NCBI GenBank assembly: GCA_934631025.1
Contig: CAKTXR010000055.1
Location: 1-18,022 of the forward strand
Source: an uncultured Clostridia bacterium
Lineage (GTDB): Bacteria > Bacillota > Clostridia > Christensenellales > Aristaeellaceae
Direction of reading: 5' to 3'
DNA length: 18,022 nt
Under the pieces are notes generated by a model that was not told where the DNA came from, made no database searches, and was given only the letters and a program-made list of their open reading frames with translations. The position numbers were made by a program, and so were the translations under genes. Within the stretch, counting starts at the first letter, position 1. Each line of letters opens with the position of its first letter. Below are positions 1 to 6,659 of the stretch, piece after piece.

Positions 1-120
1 ACCCCTGCGCACACCCACGCCCCTGCCGGTCTATATCCGGCCAAACGCAGCATTTCGCCGGCCTGCAATTCACTATCCCATAAAGCGGAACATCGTTTTA
101 AGTGGAAGCCGCACTGCGGC
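1..120 (-). repeat. Partial composite element: R unit copy 1 plus S hairpin (S1)
   Basis: Reading on the minus strand, an S hairpin (GCCGC-AGT-GCGGC, then TTCCACTT, 100-120) is followed by the R unit (about 1-99), which contains GTGAATTG, GCCGGCGAAATGCTGCG and the stem GCCGG-ATATAGA-CCGGC (25-41 on the plus strand). Four more R units with the same internal order occur in the window. It lies downstream of miaA in the same orientation. The copy may continue beyond the window start, so any tandem array attached to it cannot be seen. Confidence 0.85.
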
Positions 121-194
121 CGCCAGCGCGGACTATCGCCTGCGAACGCGTTCTCCGCGTCTGCATTCCGCATTGTCCTCGCACCCGCCCCGCT

Positions 195-1088
195 TCACTT
201 CTCCAGAAACGCGGCGGTCAGTTCCATCGCTTCGGCTTTGTAATCGCCGGAGAGATCCAGCCAGCGAATATCCGGATCGCGCCGGAACCAGATCATCTGC
301 CGCTTGGCGAACTGCTTGATCGCCGTGGCGAGCAGATCGAGCATCTCCCGCTCGCTGGAAAACTCGCCGCCCAGATAGCGCGTTATGAAACGATATTCCA
401 ATCCGAGCTTCATCAGGAACTCGCGGCTCACGCCCGCGTCGATCAGATTACGCACCTCGTCGATCATGCCCTCGCGCACGCGCTTCTCCAGACGCTCGTC
501 GATGCGCCGCCGGATCGTCTCGCGATCCCAGCCGATCCCCAGCTTCAGCGTCTCGTAGCGCGGCTCGCTCTGGCCGTGGCCGTCGTCGCCGTCGTGCAGC
601 TTCTCCAGCACGCGCATCACGCGGTTGCGGTTATAGCGGTCGATCTCGACGTCCGGCAGCTTTTCGATCAGCATATTGTAGAGCGCGTCGGTCGTGTACG
701 TCTCCAGCTCCGCGCGGTAATTGAGATCGGGCGCGCGGTCGCTCATGACGTAGCCCTCCGTGACCGAGGCGACGTACAGCCCCGTGCCGCCCACCAGAAA
801 CGGCTGCCGGCCGCGCGCGAGGATACCGTCGATGGCGGCGTAGGCCAGCTTCTGGAAATCGTACATCGAGAAGAACGTGTCCGGCTCCACCGCGTCGATC
901 AGGTGATGCGGCACGCCCTGCGCTTCCTCCGGCGTAATCTTGCCGCTGCCCAGATCCAGCCCCCGAAACACCTGCCGCGAATCCGCCGAGACGATCTCGC
1001 CGTCGAACGCGCGCGCCAGCGCCACGCCCAGCGAGCTTTTGCCCGAGGCGTTCGCGCCCACCACCGCAACCAGTTTGGGAAGTGCCAT
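195..1088 (-). CDS. miaA: tRNA dimethylallyltransferase MiaA
   Basis: This 297-aa protein transfers a dimethylallyl group from DMAPP to N6 of A37 in tRNAs that read UNN codons, in the cytoplasm. The sequence shows an N-terminal P-loop GANASGKS (about residues 11-18), the SADSRQVFRGLDLGSGK segment that matches the family's SADSMQ-Y-G-D-GTAK signature, GGTGLYV at about 100-106, and a C-terminal AIKQFAKRQMIWFRRD that matches the tRNA-binding motif usually read as TRQYAKRQ-TWFR. The length is normal for the family (about 300). The ATG at 1088 was chosen because the P-loop follows at the usual distance; the upstream GAAAGG is a weak ribosome binding site. The gene stands alone between repeat elements on both sides. 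Its downstream flank carries a sense-oriented S hairpin and an R unit. The assignment is by family motifs and is secure. Confidence 0.96.
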   Translation of the reverse strand: MALPKLVAVVGANASGKSSLGVALARAFDGEIVSADSRQVFRGLDLGSGKITPEEAQGVPHHLIDAVEPDTFFSMYDFQKLAYAAIDGILARGRQPFLVGGTGLYVASVTEGYVMSDRAPDLNYRAELETYTTDALYNMLIEKLPDVEIDRYNRNRVMRVLEKLHDGDDGHGQSEPRYETLKLGIGWDRETIRRRIDERLEKRVREGMIDEVRNLIDAGVSREFLMKLGLEYRFITRYLGGEFSSEREMLDLLATAIKQFAKRQMIWFRRDPDIRWLDLSGDYKAEAMELTAAFLEK

Positions 1089-1122
1089 ATGTAAACCAAC
1101 CTTTCAAGAATCAATAGCGGCG

Positions 1123-1143
1123 GCCGCAGTGCGGCTTCCACTT
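1123..1143 (+). repeat. S hairpin S2
   Basis: Stem GCCGC, loop AGT, stem GCGGC, followed by TTCCACTT. It abuts the left terminal repeat of the 187-bp element at 1139-1325. The same hairpin-plus-TTCCACTT design with different stems recurs through the window. Confidence 0.8.
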
Positions 1144-1163
1144 GCTGCCGCGCAACACTACAC

Positions 1164-1216
1164 GACTTGCCCGGCCAGCCGCCGTGCGGCCTCCACTTAT
1201 TAGAGCCGGTCAAGTC
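1164..1216 (+). repeat. H hairpin copy 1, interrupted by an S hairpin
   Basis: GACTTGCCCGGC (1164-1175) pairs with GCCGGTCAAGTC (1205-1216) over 12 positions with one mismatch. The loop would be the family loop CATAAATTAGA, but after its first two bases an S module (1178-1198) has been placed; ATTAGA then resumes. This is the only H copy with a long loop. Confidence 0.85.
1178..1198 (+). repeat. S hairpin S3 nested in the H1 loop
   Basis: GCCGC-CGT-GCGGC followed by CTCCACTT, located inside the loop of the H hairpin at 1164-1216. It replaces about three bases of the conserved loop, which suggests that S can be gained independently of the rest of the element. Confidence 0.75.
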
Positions 1217-1303
1217 TCCGTTGTACCCGAATACCTCTCGCCGTGTAAAACGCATCCACGCCGCGAATCCAAAGAAGAGAGTCCAGAGAGTCGAATACTC
1301 TTT

Positions 1304-1879
1304 TTATCCTGCGCGGCAGCAAGTGCATGCAGGCTCAGCCTGCCCGCCTGCCCACTCGCCGCGCAATATGCCCATCTGCACCGCGTCGATATAGCGCCCG
1401 TCGCGGTAAAAGTGCGCGCGCAGGCAGCCCTCGCGCTTGAAGCCGCACTTTTCGTAGACGTGAATCGCGCGCGCGTTGTCGGCGTGAACCTGCAAAAACA
1501 CGCGGTTCAGGTTCAGCTGCATGAACGCGTACTCCAGCATCAGCGCGACGGCTTCGCGCCCATAGCCGCGATTCGCGCTGTCCGGCGCAAGCACAATGGC
1601 CAGCTCGGCGCGCCGCGCGGTGTGGTCGATCATCATCAGGCTGCACTGGCCGAGATAGCGCTTCGTCTCCTTATCGGCAATGGCCAGATGCACGCCGCCC
1701 GCCTCGCCGTTTAAGAGCGACATGAGATAGCTCTCCGTCTGCTCCCACGACTGCGGCCTGACATAGCCCGCACCCAGATAGCGCGCCGTGTCGTAATCGT
1801 TCACCCAGCTGCGGATGCCCGACAGATCCTCCTGCCGGAATTCGCGCAGCATGACGCGCGCGCCGGTCAGTCTCTGCAT
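1304..1879 (-). CDS. GNAT family N-acetyltransferase (RimJ/RimL-like)
   Basis: This 191-aa cytoplasmic enzyme is predicted to move an acetyl group from acetyl-CoA to an amine; the substrate is not evident. The acetyl-CoA loop is RGYGRE (about 104-109), preceded by the strand AELAIVLAP and followed by NARAIHVYEKCGF (about 135-147), the usual asparagine/tyrosine motif B, and by a KREGCLRAHFYRDGRY segment typical of RimJ/L-like members. The start at 1879 is set by AAGGAG about 9 bases upstream and by loss of conservation before it; an in-frame extension to 1966 looks non-coding. The last 14 residues (GGQAEPACTCCRAG) are encoded by an S hairpin and the terminal inverted repeat of the element at 1139-1325, so the original stop has probably been lost to the element. 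RimL/RimJ identity is by family resemblance only. Confidence 0.9.
   Translation of the reverse strand: MQRLTGARVMLREFRQEDLSGIRSWVNDYDTARYLGAGYVRPQSWEQTESYLMSLLNGEAGGVHLAIADKETKRYLGQCSLMMIDHTARRAELAIVLAPDSANRGYGREAVALMLEYAFMQLNLNRVFLQVHADNARAIHVYEKCGFKREGCLRAHFYRDGRYIDAVQMGILRGEWAGGQAEPACTCCRAG
1321..1343 (-). repeat. S hairpin S4 within the GNAT gene 3' end
   Basis: On the minus strand GCAGGC-TGA-GCCTGC is followed by ATGCACTT and GCTGCCGCGC. It is in sense orientation to the GNAT gene and encodes part of its C-terminal tail. Confidence 0.75.
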
Positions 1880-2365
1880 AAAAATACGCTCCTTTTTCAG
1901 CGTGTATTTCAGAAAACAGCTTCGCGAACTTCCCGCCTTTCGGAGGAGCACGGCGATCCCCCCCACACGCGTCCCCTGCTTCGGCGGCTTTGCGTCTGTG
2001 AAAGCGCCGTGTCCCGCGCCGTTCTTCGATCAGCGCCAAAACGCCCGCAGCAAAAATATCCGCGCCATTCGCTCCTGTGAATGCTGCGCCGCTCAGCCAT
2101 GCGCGCTTCTTTCCCGCGCGGCAAATCGAGGGCTGAGCAACCGGCGGTTCAAGCGCGGCGTCCCTTCTCCGGCGGATGAATCGCACGGTCTCCCCTCATC
2201 GGCCGGCGTCAAAGAAAAAGCCCCTACATTTTCCCTGTGCTGTTTTCCGCCGCGAGGGTTTCAATACGCGCCAAAACGCCGCACGATTTGGAAATCGGCT
2301 CTCTCCGCGCCCTGCGCAGTTCTAACGGCAGGCTTTTGAATCTCAGAAGCCCGCTCTCCCCCGCC
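1880..2365. other. Intergenic gap with no recognised feature
   Basis: Apart from the AAGGAG site serving the GNAT gene at 1879, no convincing gene, repeat copy or promoter is seen here. A hairpin with one mismatch (GCAGGCTT/AAGCCCGC, about 2329-2355) lies just after the DUF362 stop but lacks a T-tract, so it is only a weak terminator candidate. Confidence 0.5.
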
Positions 2366-3493
2366 TCACCGAATCATCCGGCTCAGCGAGCGCCTGACGC
2401 CGATGGCCTTCGCCGGACACATCTCCTGACAGCAGAAGCACGAAATGCAGCCCCTGCGCGTAAAGTGCGCCTTGCGGCCCTCAATGACGATGATCTTCGG
2501 CGGACAGCTCTCCGCGCATTTGCCGCAGCCGACGCACTTGCTCGCGTCCAGCTTCGGATAGGGCTTGAGCAAGCGCCCCAGCACGGCGCGCAGCGGCTTC
2601 TTGAGCGGCTCGGGCAGACGGCCCGTAAAATCCACGCCCGCCGCGCGCGGCTGCCTGAACGGCGGCTCGGCGTAAATCGGCTGATCGCCCGCGATTTCGA
2701 CGCGCTCGTCGATCAGCCCCAGTTCCTTCGCGCGCCTGAGCATCGCCACGCGCTCGGGATCGATCCCGATCAGCGAGCAGGCGAACCAGTCCTGCGTGAA
2801 CAGATCGCGCGCGGCCAGCGTCAGCCCCAGATGGCGCACCGTGCCGCCGGTCGGGCCGTCGCCCTCCATGCCGTCGATCGCGTCGATCAGCGTCAGCGCA
2901 GGCGAGACCGTGCGCGCCAGCGTCACCAGCATATTTGAAAAATCCTCGATGTCGGGGTGACGATAGTGCAGCTCGGGTTTTTGCAGGCCGGGCACGCAGC
3001 CGAAGAGGTTCTTCACGCCCGCCGAAAGCAGCGTCATGGAGTGCGTTTTCAGCTTGGCGATGTTGATCACCAGATCGGCCGCCGCGATGGGCGTGACGAT
3101 GTTGAACGACGGAATCGCGCCGCCGCCCGCCGCCCTGAGCGTCTGAAAGCTCACGTCGGCGTTCAGTTCGGCCACGTCCGAAAGCGCCTTTATGCCGGTG
3201 ACCGCGTAAATATTCTGGAGCGGCGAGACGGCGTACAGCCCGCCGGGGCTGTCGCAGATCACGATGTTCGTCACACCGCGCGCACGGAGCCACACGGCCA
3301 CGGCGCGCACGAGGTTCGGATGCGTCGTGGCGGCGGTCTCGGGGCGGCGCGCGCCCACCAGATTCGGCTTGATGACCACGCGCATATCGGGACGGATCAG
3401 CTCCTCCGCCCTGAGCGCGGCGAAATGGCGCTCCACCGCCGCGTTCAGCGCGTCCTGATCGTAATTATCGCAGCGGACAATCGACTCAATCAC
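2366..3493 (-). CDS. DUF362 domain protein with C-terminal two-cluster ferredoxin domain
   Basis: This is a 375-aa protein of the DUF362 family, whose reaction is unknown. The DUF362 part covers about residues 1-300 (conserved VVIKPNLVG near 40-50, ICDSPGG near 78-84, INIAKLKTHSMT near 143-154, LIDAIDGMEGDGPTGG near 201-216). The C-terminus carries two [4Fe-4S] motifs: Cys320, 323, 326, 330 and Cys349, 352, 355, 359, each followed by Pro. A redox or electron-transfer role is implied by the clusters. No signal peptide or membrane segment is visible, so it is likely cytoplasmic. It starts with GTG, and GTGA overlaps the stop of the upstream GH31 gene by 4 bases; GGAGGT lies 7 bases upstream, so the two are translationally coupled. 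The link between a glycosidase and this ferredoxin-like protein is unexplained. Confidence 0.92.
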   Translation of the reverse strand: MIESIVRCDNYDQDALNAAVERHFAALRAEELIRPDMRVVIKPNLVGARRPETAATTHPNLVRAVAVWLRARGVTNIVICDSPGGLYAVSPLQNIYAVTGIKALSDVAELNADVSFQTLRAAGGGAIPSFNIVTPIAAADLVINIAKLKTHSMTLLSAGVKNLFGCVPGLQKPELHYRHPDIEDFSNMLVTLARTVSPALTLIDAIDGMEGDGPTGGTVRHLGLTLAARDLFTQDWFACSLIGIDPERVAMLRRAKELGLIDERVEIAGDQPIYAEPPFRQPRAAGVDFTGRLPEPLKKPLRAVLGRLLKPYPKLDASKCVGCGKCAESCPPKIIVIEGRKAHFTRRGCISCFCCQEMCPAKAIGVRRSLSRMIR

Positions 3494-5055
3494 GCTTCGA
3501 CCTCCGCGCCCTCGCGAATGAAGTAGGGCAGGCGTTCGAGGGGCGTCAAGATGGTCACGCTGCGGCCGCCCTCATAGAGCGCGCCGTCGTCCGCGCGCCA
3601 CGTTCCCTCGGGCAGGACGACGTTCATCGTGCTGTAGCCCTTGTCCACCACCGGCGCGACCAGCATATCGCGCCCGATCATGAACTGATTCGTAATCTCC
3701 TCATAGCCCTTGTCGGGGAAGAGCGCCGCCATCGGGCAGACGGCGGGAAGACCCGTCTCGTGCGCGGCCCTGACAACCTTCAGGATATACGGCGCGAAGC
3801 GATCGTGCAGCGCGGCAGCCTGAACGCACAGTTTCGCGTTCTTTTCGGAGAGCACGCGCCACGGGGCGGCGGAGAACTGCATCATCGGCAGAAGCGCGCT
3901 GCACTGCGCCCAGCGCACGAACAGCTCCTCGTCGAGCTTCAAATCGCCGTACATGAAGTAGGAATACTCGCCGCCGCCGATCATATCGGGGCACACGTCG
4001 TAATAGCCGGTCACGCCCTGAGCGAGCGTATCGGGGATGAGCGCGTCCAGTCCCTCGCCGCCGTTCCACGCGGGCGCCTTGTCGCGCAGGCGCTGGGCGC
4101 AGGTCAGCTGCGGCTCGCTGGCGCACTCGCGCAGCTCGGAATAGGGATATTCGGCGGCCAGCTCGCAGAACAGGCGCGTCTGGCGGTCGCCCGAGCAGCC
4201 CGGCTCAAAGTAGACGTACTCCGGCGAGTAGAACGAGGGCGCGCCCGCGTCGAACTTGAAGCCGTCCACGCCGTATTCATCCTGGAGGTATTTCAGCTCC
4301 CCGCGCATCCAGTCCATGGCGGCGGGGTTCGAGAAATCGAGCAGCGCGCTGTAGCCTTCCCACCACCTGACAATGGCCGGCTCGCCCGACTGCGTGCGCG
4401 CAAACAGCGCATTGTCCTTCCTGCGCATGAGCTGGAAGGTCACGGTATCGGCGGTCACGAACGGCACCACCCAGAGGATGACCTTGAAGCCCAGCTCGTG
4501 CAGGCGGTTCATCATGGCGTGCGGATCGGGGAAGCGGCCGCCGTGGAAGCGCCACACGCCGTAATTCTCCTGCCAGCCGTTGTCGATCATCAAAACGCCC
4601 GGCTTATAGCCGCACTTGACGATGTTCTCGGCATAGTCGAGAATGCCGGCCTGATTCTGATTGTAGATCAGCTCGATCCAGGTGTTGAACTGCGGCGCGG
4701 TAAACATATCCTCGGGCGCGATCAGGCCCTCGGGGCGCGGGAACACAGTCCTGCGCGCAAATTCCAGCGCGGAGGCCAGCGTTTCGCCGGCAAAGCGGCG
4801 ATTAAGCGTGTCGCGCGCAGAGACGGTCAGCTCGCTCTTGCCCACCTTGAAGTAAAACGGCGCGTCCGACCAGACGACGCGGCCCTTGCTGCTCACCAGC
4901 AGATAGCTGACCTGATTGCCGTGCGGATCGATGAGATCGGCCTCGAAGCCGGGCTTATAGGGCATACGAACGCCGTCGGTGACGCGGCCGCCCCAGAGGC
5001 GTTCGCCGGGCAGCAGCGGGATACGGACGGTTTCTATAAATTTTTCGCTGTACAT
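3490..5055 (-). CDS. Glycoside hydrolase family 31 protein
   Basis: This 521-aa retaining alpha-glycosidase is predicted to remove a terminal alpha-linked sugar. The (beta/alpha)8 barrel starts near residue 120 (NTWIELIYNQNQ, then MIDNGW at about 156-161). The nucleophile is Asp269 in GFKFDAG. Asp325 in RLRDKAPAW is the likely acid/base, and PDMIGGG at 356-362 follows. The NTWI, FKFDAG and PDMIGGG motifs resemble the GH31 branch that includes MYORG-like alpha-galactosidases more than the YicI or maltase branches, but the substrate is not proven. A beta-sandwich-like N-terminal segment and a C-terminal beta domain are present; there is no signal peptide, so it is probably intracellular. The start is the ATG at 5055, with a clear promoter at 5101-5129 and a weak GAAGGGA ribosome site. 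It is the first gene of an operon with the DUF362 gene. Confidence 0.93.
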   Translation of the reverse strand: MYSEKFIETVRIPLLPGERLWGGRVTDGVRMPYKPGFEADLIDPHGNQVSYLLVSSKGRVVWSDAPFYFKVGKSELTVSARDTLNRRFAGETLASALEFARRTVFPRPEGLIAPEDMFTAPQFNTWIELIYNQNQAGILDYAENIVKCGYKPGVLMIDNGWQENYGVWRFHGGRFPDPHAMMNRLHELGFKVILWVVPFVTADTVTFQLMRRKDNALFARTQSGEPAIVRWWEGYSALLDFSNPAAMDWMRGELKYLQDEYGVDGFKFDAGAPSFYSPEYVYFEPGCSGDRQTRLFCELAAEYPYSELRECASEPQLTCAQRLRDKAPAWNGGEGLDALIPDTLAQGVTGYYDVCPDMIGGGEYSYFMYGDLKLDEELFVRWAQCSALLPMMQFSAAPWRVLSEKNAKLCVQAAALHDRFAPYILKVVRAAHETGLPAVCPMAALFPDKGYEEITNQFMIGRDMLVAPVVDKGYSTMNVVLPEGTWRADDGALYEGGRSVTILTPLERLPYFIREGAEVEA

Positions 5056-5100
5056 GGCTGTTTTTCAGTCCCTTCAGAAAGCGTTTTCGGTGCCGCTTCT

Positions 5101-5129
5101 ATTATACCGCATTTTCGGGATGGGGGCAA
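5101..5129 (-). promoter_or_regulatory. Sigma-A-type promoter for the GH31-DUF362 operon
   Basis: On the minus strand, TTGCCC (5124-5129) and TATAAT (5101-5106) are separated by 17 bases. The -10 lies about 45 bases upstream of the GH31 start codon. It sits just outside the left end of the composite element that begins at about 5148. Confidence 0.85.
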
Positions 5130-5147
5130 CAGTTATGTGCGGAGGGA

Positions 5148-5169
5148 CAGGCTGTGCCTGCATCCACTT
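5148..5169 (+). repeat. S hairpin S5, left end of the large element
   Basis: CAGGC-TGT-GCCTG followed by CATCCACTT and GCTGCCGCC. It lies 19 bases from the -35 box of the GH31 promoter on the opposite strand. Confidence 0.75.
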
Positions 5170-5189
5170 GCTGCCGCCGGGTATCACAC

Positions 5190-5224
5190 GACTTGCCAAA
5201 CCATAAATTGGAGTTTGGCAAGTC
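5190..5224 (+). repeat. H hairpin copy 2
   Basis: GACTTGCCAAAC (5190-5201) and GTTTGGCAAGTC (5213-5224) form a perfect 12-bp stem around the loop CATAAATTGGA. The lower stem differs from the other copies on both sides, so pairing is kept. Confidence 0.9.
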
Positions 5225-5240
5225 TCCGACAGTACGAGAT

Positions 5241-5264
5241 CGGCAGGCTGTGCCGGTTCCGCTT
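5241..5264 (+). repeat. S hairpin S6
   Basis: CGGCA-GGCTG-TGCCG, then GTTCCGCTT, then GGGGATTATGTTACTCCG leading into the R unit. The same leader precedes the R unit at 13384. Confidence 0.7.
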
Positions 5265-5282
5265 GGGGATTATGTTACTCCG

Positions 5283-5394
5283 CGCTGACGCGGCGATGCG
5301 CTGGTTATTTTCACAGGTTAGTGAATTGCGCGCCGGCGAGATGTTGCGTCTGGCCGGTTATAGCTCCGGCACAGGCGTTTGTGCGCGCGGGGGA
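5283..5394 (+). repeat. R unit copy 2
   Basis: It begins CGCTGACGCG, continues through GTGAATTGCGCGCCGGCGA and the stem GCCGG-TTATAGCT-CCGGC (5353-5370), and ends GTTTGTGCGCGCGGGGG. It is directly followed by the long 44-bp array. Confidence 0.85.
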
Positions 5395-5454
5395 ACGGCG
5401 GGGGAATTCGGGATGCGGAATTGGGGTGCGGGGAATGGGCGCGCGCGGCATTGC

Positions 5455-6110
5455 GGTTCTGGCGGGGCGTTGCCTTGATTCGCGTTCGGTCTTTGCGTTC
5501 CTGTCGCAGCGTTGCCCTCGCGCGCGTTCGGCGATGCGTTCCTGTCGTGGTTTCGCCCTCGGTTCACGCCCGGCATCGCGTTCCTGTCGCGGCTTCGTCC
5601 TCGGTTCGCGCCCGGTCTTTGCATTCCTGTCGCGGCGCTGCCCTCTCGCGCGCCCGGCATCGCGTTTCTATTGGAGCGTTTTGCCTTCGGTTCATGCCTG
5701 CCTTTGCGGTTCTGTCGCGGTGTTTTGCCCTCGGTTCACGCCCGGCATCGCGGTCCTGTCGCGGTGTTTGTCCCCGATTTATCCCTGTCTTTGCGGCGCT
5801 ATTGAGGCGATTTCCTCGGCGCGCGTCTGGCTTTACGGTTCTATTGGAGCATTTTGCTTCGGTTCACGCCTGCTGTTTGTCTTGCGACAAACAGGACGGC
5901 TTGCAGTTCTGTCGCACGTTTTGCCTTCGTTCATGCCGGGGTCTGCGGTTCTGTCGCGGTGTTTTGCCGTCGGTTCACGCCGGGGCTTGCGGTTCTGTCG
6001 CGGTGTTTTGCCTTCGGTTCATGCCGGGGCTTGCGGTTCTATTGCGGTGTTTTGCCGTCGTTCACGCCTGCTGTTTGCCGCATGGCGACAAACAGGACGG
6101 CTTGCGATGC
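5455..6110 (+). repeat. Array A of degenerate 44-bp tandem repeats
   Basis: About 14 head-to-tail units of roughly 44 bp share the pattern CGGTTCACGCC, a variable stretch of about 9 bases, GCGGTTCTGTCGCGGTG, then TTTTGCC. Units are clearly related but diverged. The period is not a multiple of 3, so no protein repeat is encoded. Two units carry a hairpin insertion at the same site (5873-5894, a perfect 9-bp stem; 6071-6095, 7 bp plus 3 bp), each followed by GACGGCTTGC. Confidence 0.85.
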
Positions 6111-6131
6111 CTTGCGTTCCTATTCCGCCGG

Positions 6132-6227
6132 GTCGAGATCGCCTTCGTGCGTTCTCGCGGCGCTTTTCGGTTATCTGCCTTAGCGGGTTCACTTCGGGCT
6201 TGTGCGTTTATTTGTGGCGATCTCGAC
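6132..6227 (+). repeat. 12-bp inverted repeat in the element tail
   Basis: GTCGAGATCGCC (6132-6143) is inverted exactly at 6216-6227. The same pair occurs at 15259-15356 with a nearly equal span (96 versus 98 bases), so the spacing is kept between copies. Confidence 0.8.
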
Positions 6228-6340
6228 GGGTTACCGGGGAGACGAGGTACGGGGTACGGGGTTACGGGGCTGGCGGTGCGGCCTTTGTGCGTTTTTACGC
6301 GGCCACATCGGCTCTGTGAGTCTTTCCGCGGGGAGTACGT

Positions 6341-6359
6341 TGGGGGCTGCGCGCCCCCA
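6341..6359 (+). repeat. G-rich hairpin of the composite element
   Basis: TGGGGGC-TGCGC-GCCCCCA. The counterpart at 15127-15145 is CTGGGGC-TGCGC-GCCCCAG on its own strand: the loop is the same and the outer stem bases change on both sides. Confidence 0.75.
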
Positions 6360-6371
6360 AACCTGCGCCAA

Positions 6372-6396
6372 AGAGTCTTCGACTCTCTGGACTCTC
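6372..6396 (+). repeat. GAGTC module copy A
   Basis: AGAGTC-TTC-GACTCT hairpin followed by CTGGACTCTC. The same sequence occurs inverted at 15095-15116 and in degenerate form at 1277-1300. Confidence 0.75.
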
Positions 6397-6500
6397 CTCA
6401 CGCTGCGGCGGGGTTGGGTTGGTGCAAATACACATCCTTACAGAAAGCGCCAGTGCCCCAATCAGCGCACCCACACCTGCAAAGCCCGGGTACACGGAAA

Positions 6501-6535
6501 GACCTGACCGGCTCCAATTTATGGCCGGTCAGGTC
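6501..6535 (-). repeat. H hairpin copy 3
   Basis: GACCTGACCGGC (6501-6512) and GCCGGTCAGGTC (6524-6535) form a perfect 12-bp stem; on the minus strand the loop is CATAAATTGGA, identical to copy 2 although the stem differs. Confidence 0.9.
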
Positions 6536-6575
6536 GGGCTGTATAGTACTAAGTTCTCTTGCATTGCGCGGCAGC

Positions 6576-6596
6576 AAGTGGAACCGGCACTGCCGG
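6576..6596 (-). repeat. S hairpin S7, right end of the large element
   Basis: On the minus strand CCGGC-AGT-GCCGG is followed by TTCCACTT and GCTGCCGCGC. It lies about 64 bases after the amidohydrolase stop, in sense orientation to that gene. Confidence 0.8.
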
Positions 6597-6659
6597 CGAG
6601 CCGCCCCCAAGCGGCGCGGAGTCGGGTTGCGTGCGCGAAGCGGTCTGGGGTGCAGGGAA

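Larger units (their letters stand above)
1139..1325. mobile_element. 187-bp miniature element with perfect 15-bp terminal inverted repeats
   Basis: CACTTGCTGCCGCGC at 1139-1153 is repeated exactly and inverted as GCGCGGCAGCAAGTG at 1311-1325. Inside are the H hairpin (1164-1216), TCTCCG and GTACCCG motifs, and the GAGTC module (1277-1300), all of which also occur in the large elements at 5148-6596 and 14920-15783. It has no coding capacity and no obvious flanking duplication. The design resembles a MITE or a miniature internal-deletion derivative of the larger element. It fills the gap between the GNAT gene and miaA and supplies the last codons and stop of the GNAT gene. The mobile nature is inferred; the repeat structure is seen directly. 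Confidence 0.7.
5148..6596 (+). mobile_element. Composite structured repeat element, most complete copy
   Basis: This 1.45-kb stretch between GH31 and the amidohydrolase gene contains, in order: S hairpin (5148-5169), CACTTGCTGCCGC (5165-5177), H hairpin (5190-5224), second S hairpin (5241-5264), R unit (5283-5394), a 44-bp tandem array (about 5455-6110), a tail with a 12-bp inverted repeat (6132-6227), a G-rich hairpin (6341-6359), the GAGTC hairpin (6372-6386), an inverted H hairpin (6501-6535), inverted GCGGCAGCAAGTG (6568-6580) and an inverted S hairpin (6576-6596). The two ends are thus inverted copies of one another. No transposase or other convincing gene lies inside; open frames are GC artefacts. 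Partial copies elsewhere keep the same module order. Mobility is inferred from the inverted ends and multiple copies. Confidence 0.7.

Noticed and set aside
1277..1305. Intrinsic terminator (AGAGT hairpin plus TTTTT) on the plus strand
   Set aside because: No plus-strand gene is upstream, and it is a copy of the GAGTC module, whose other copies lack the T-run.
2329..2355. Terminator for the DUF362 gene
   Set aside because: The hairpin has a mismatch and is not followed by T residues on the minus strand.
3760..5478. A 572-codon plus-strand open frame antisense to the GH31 gene
   Set aside because: Shadow of a GC-rich gene; the minus-strand frame has complete GH31 motifs.
5455..6110. CRISPR array
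   Set aside because: Units are contiguous, diverged and 44 bp with no constant repeat/unique spacer alternation; no cas genes.
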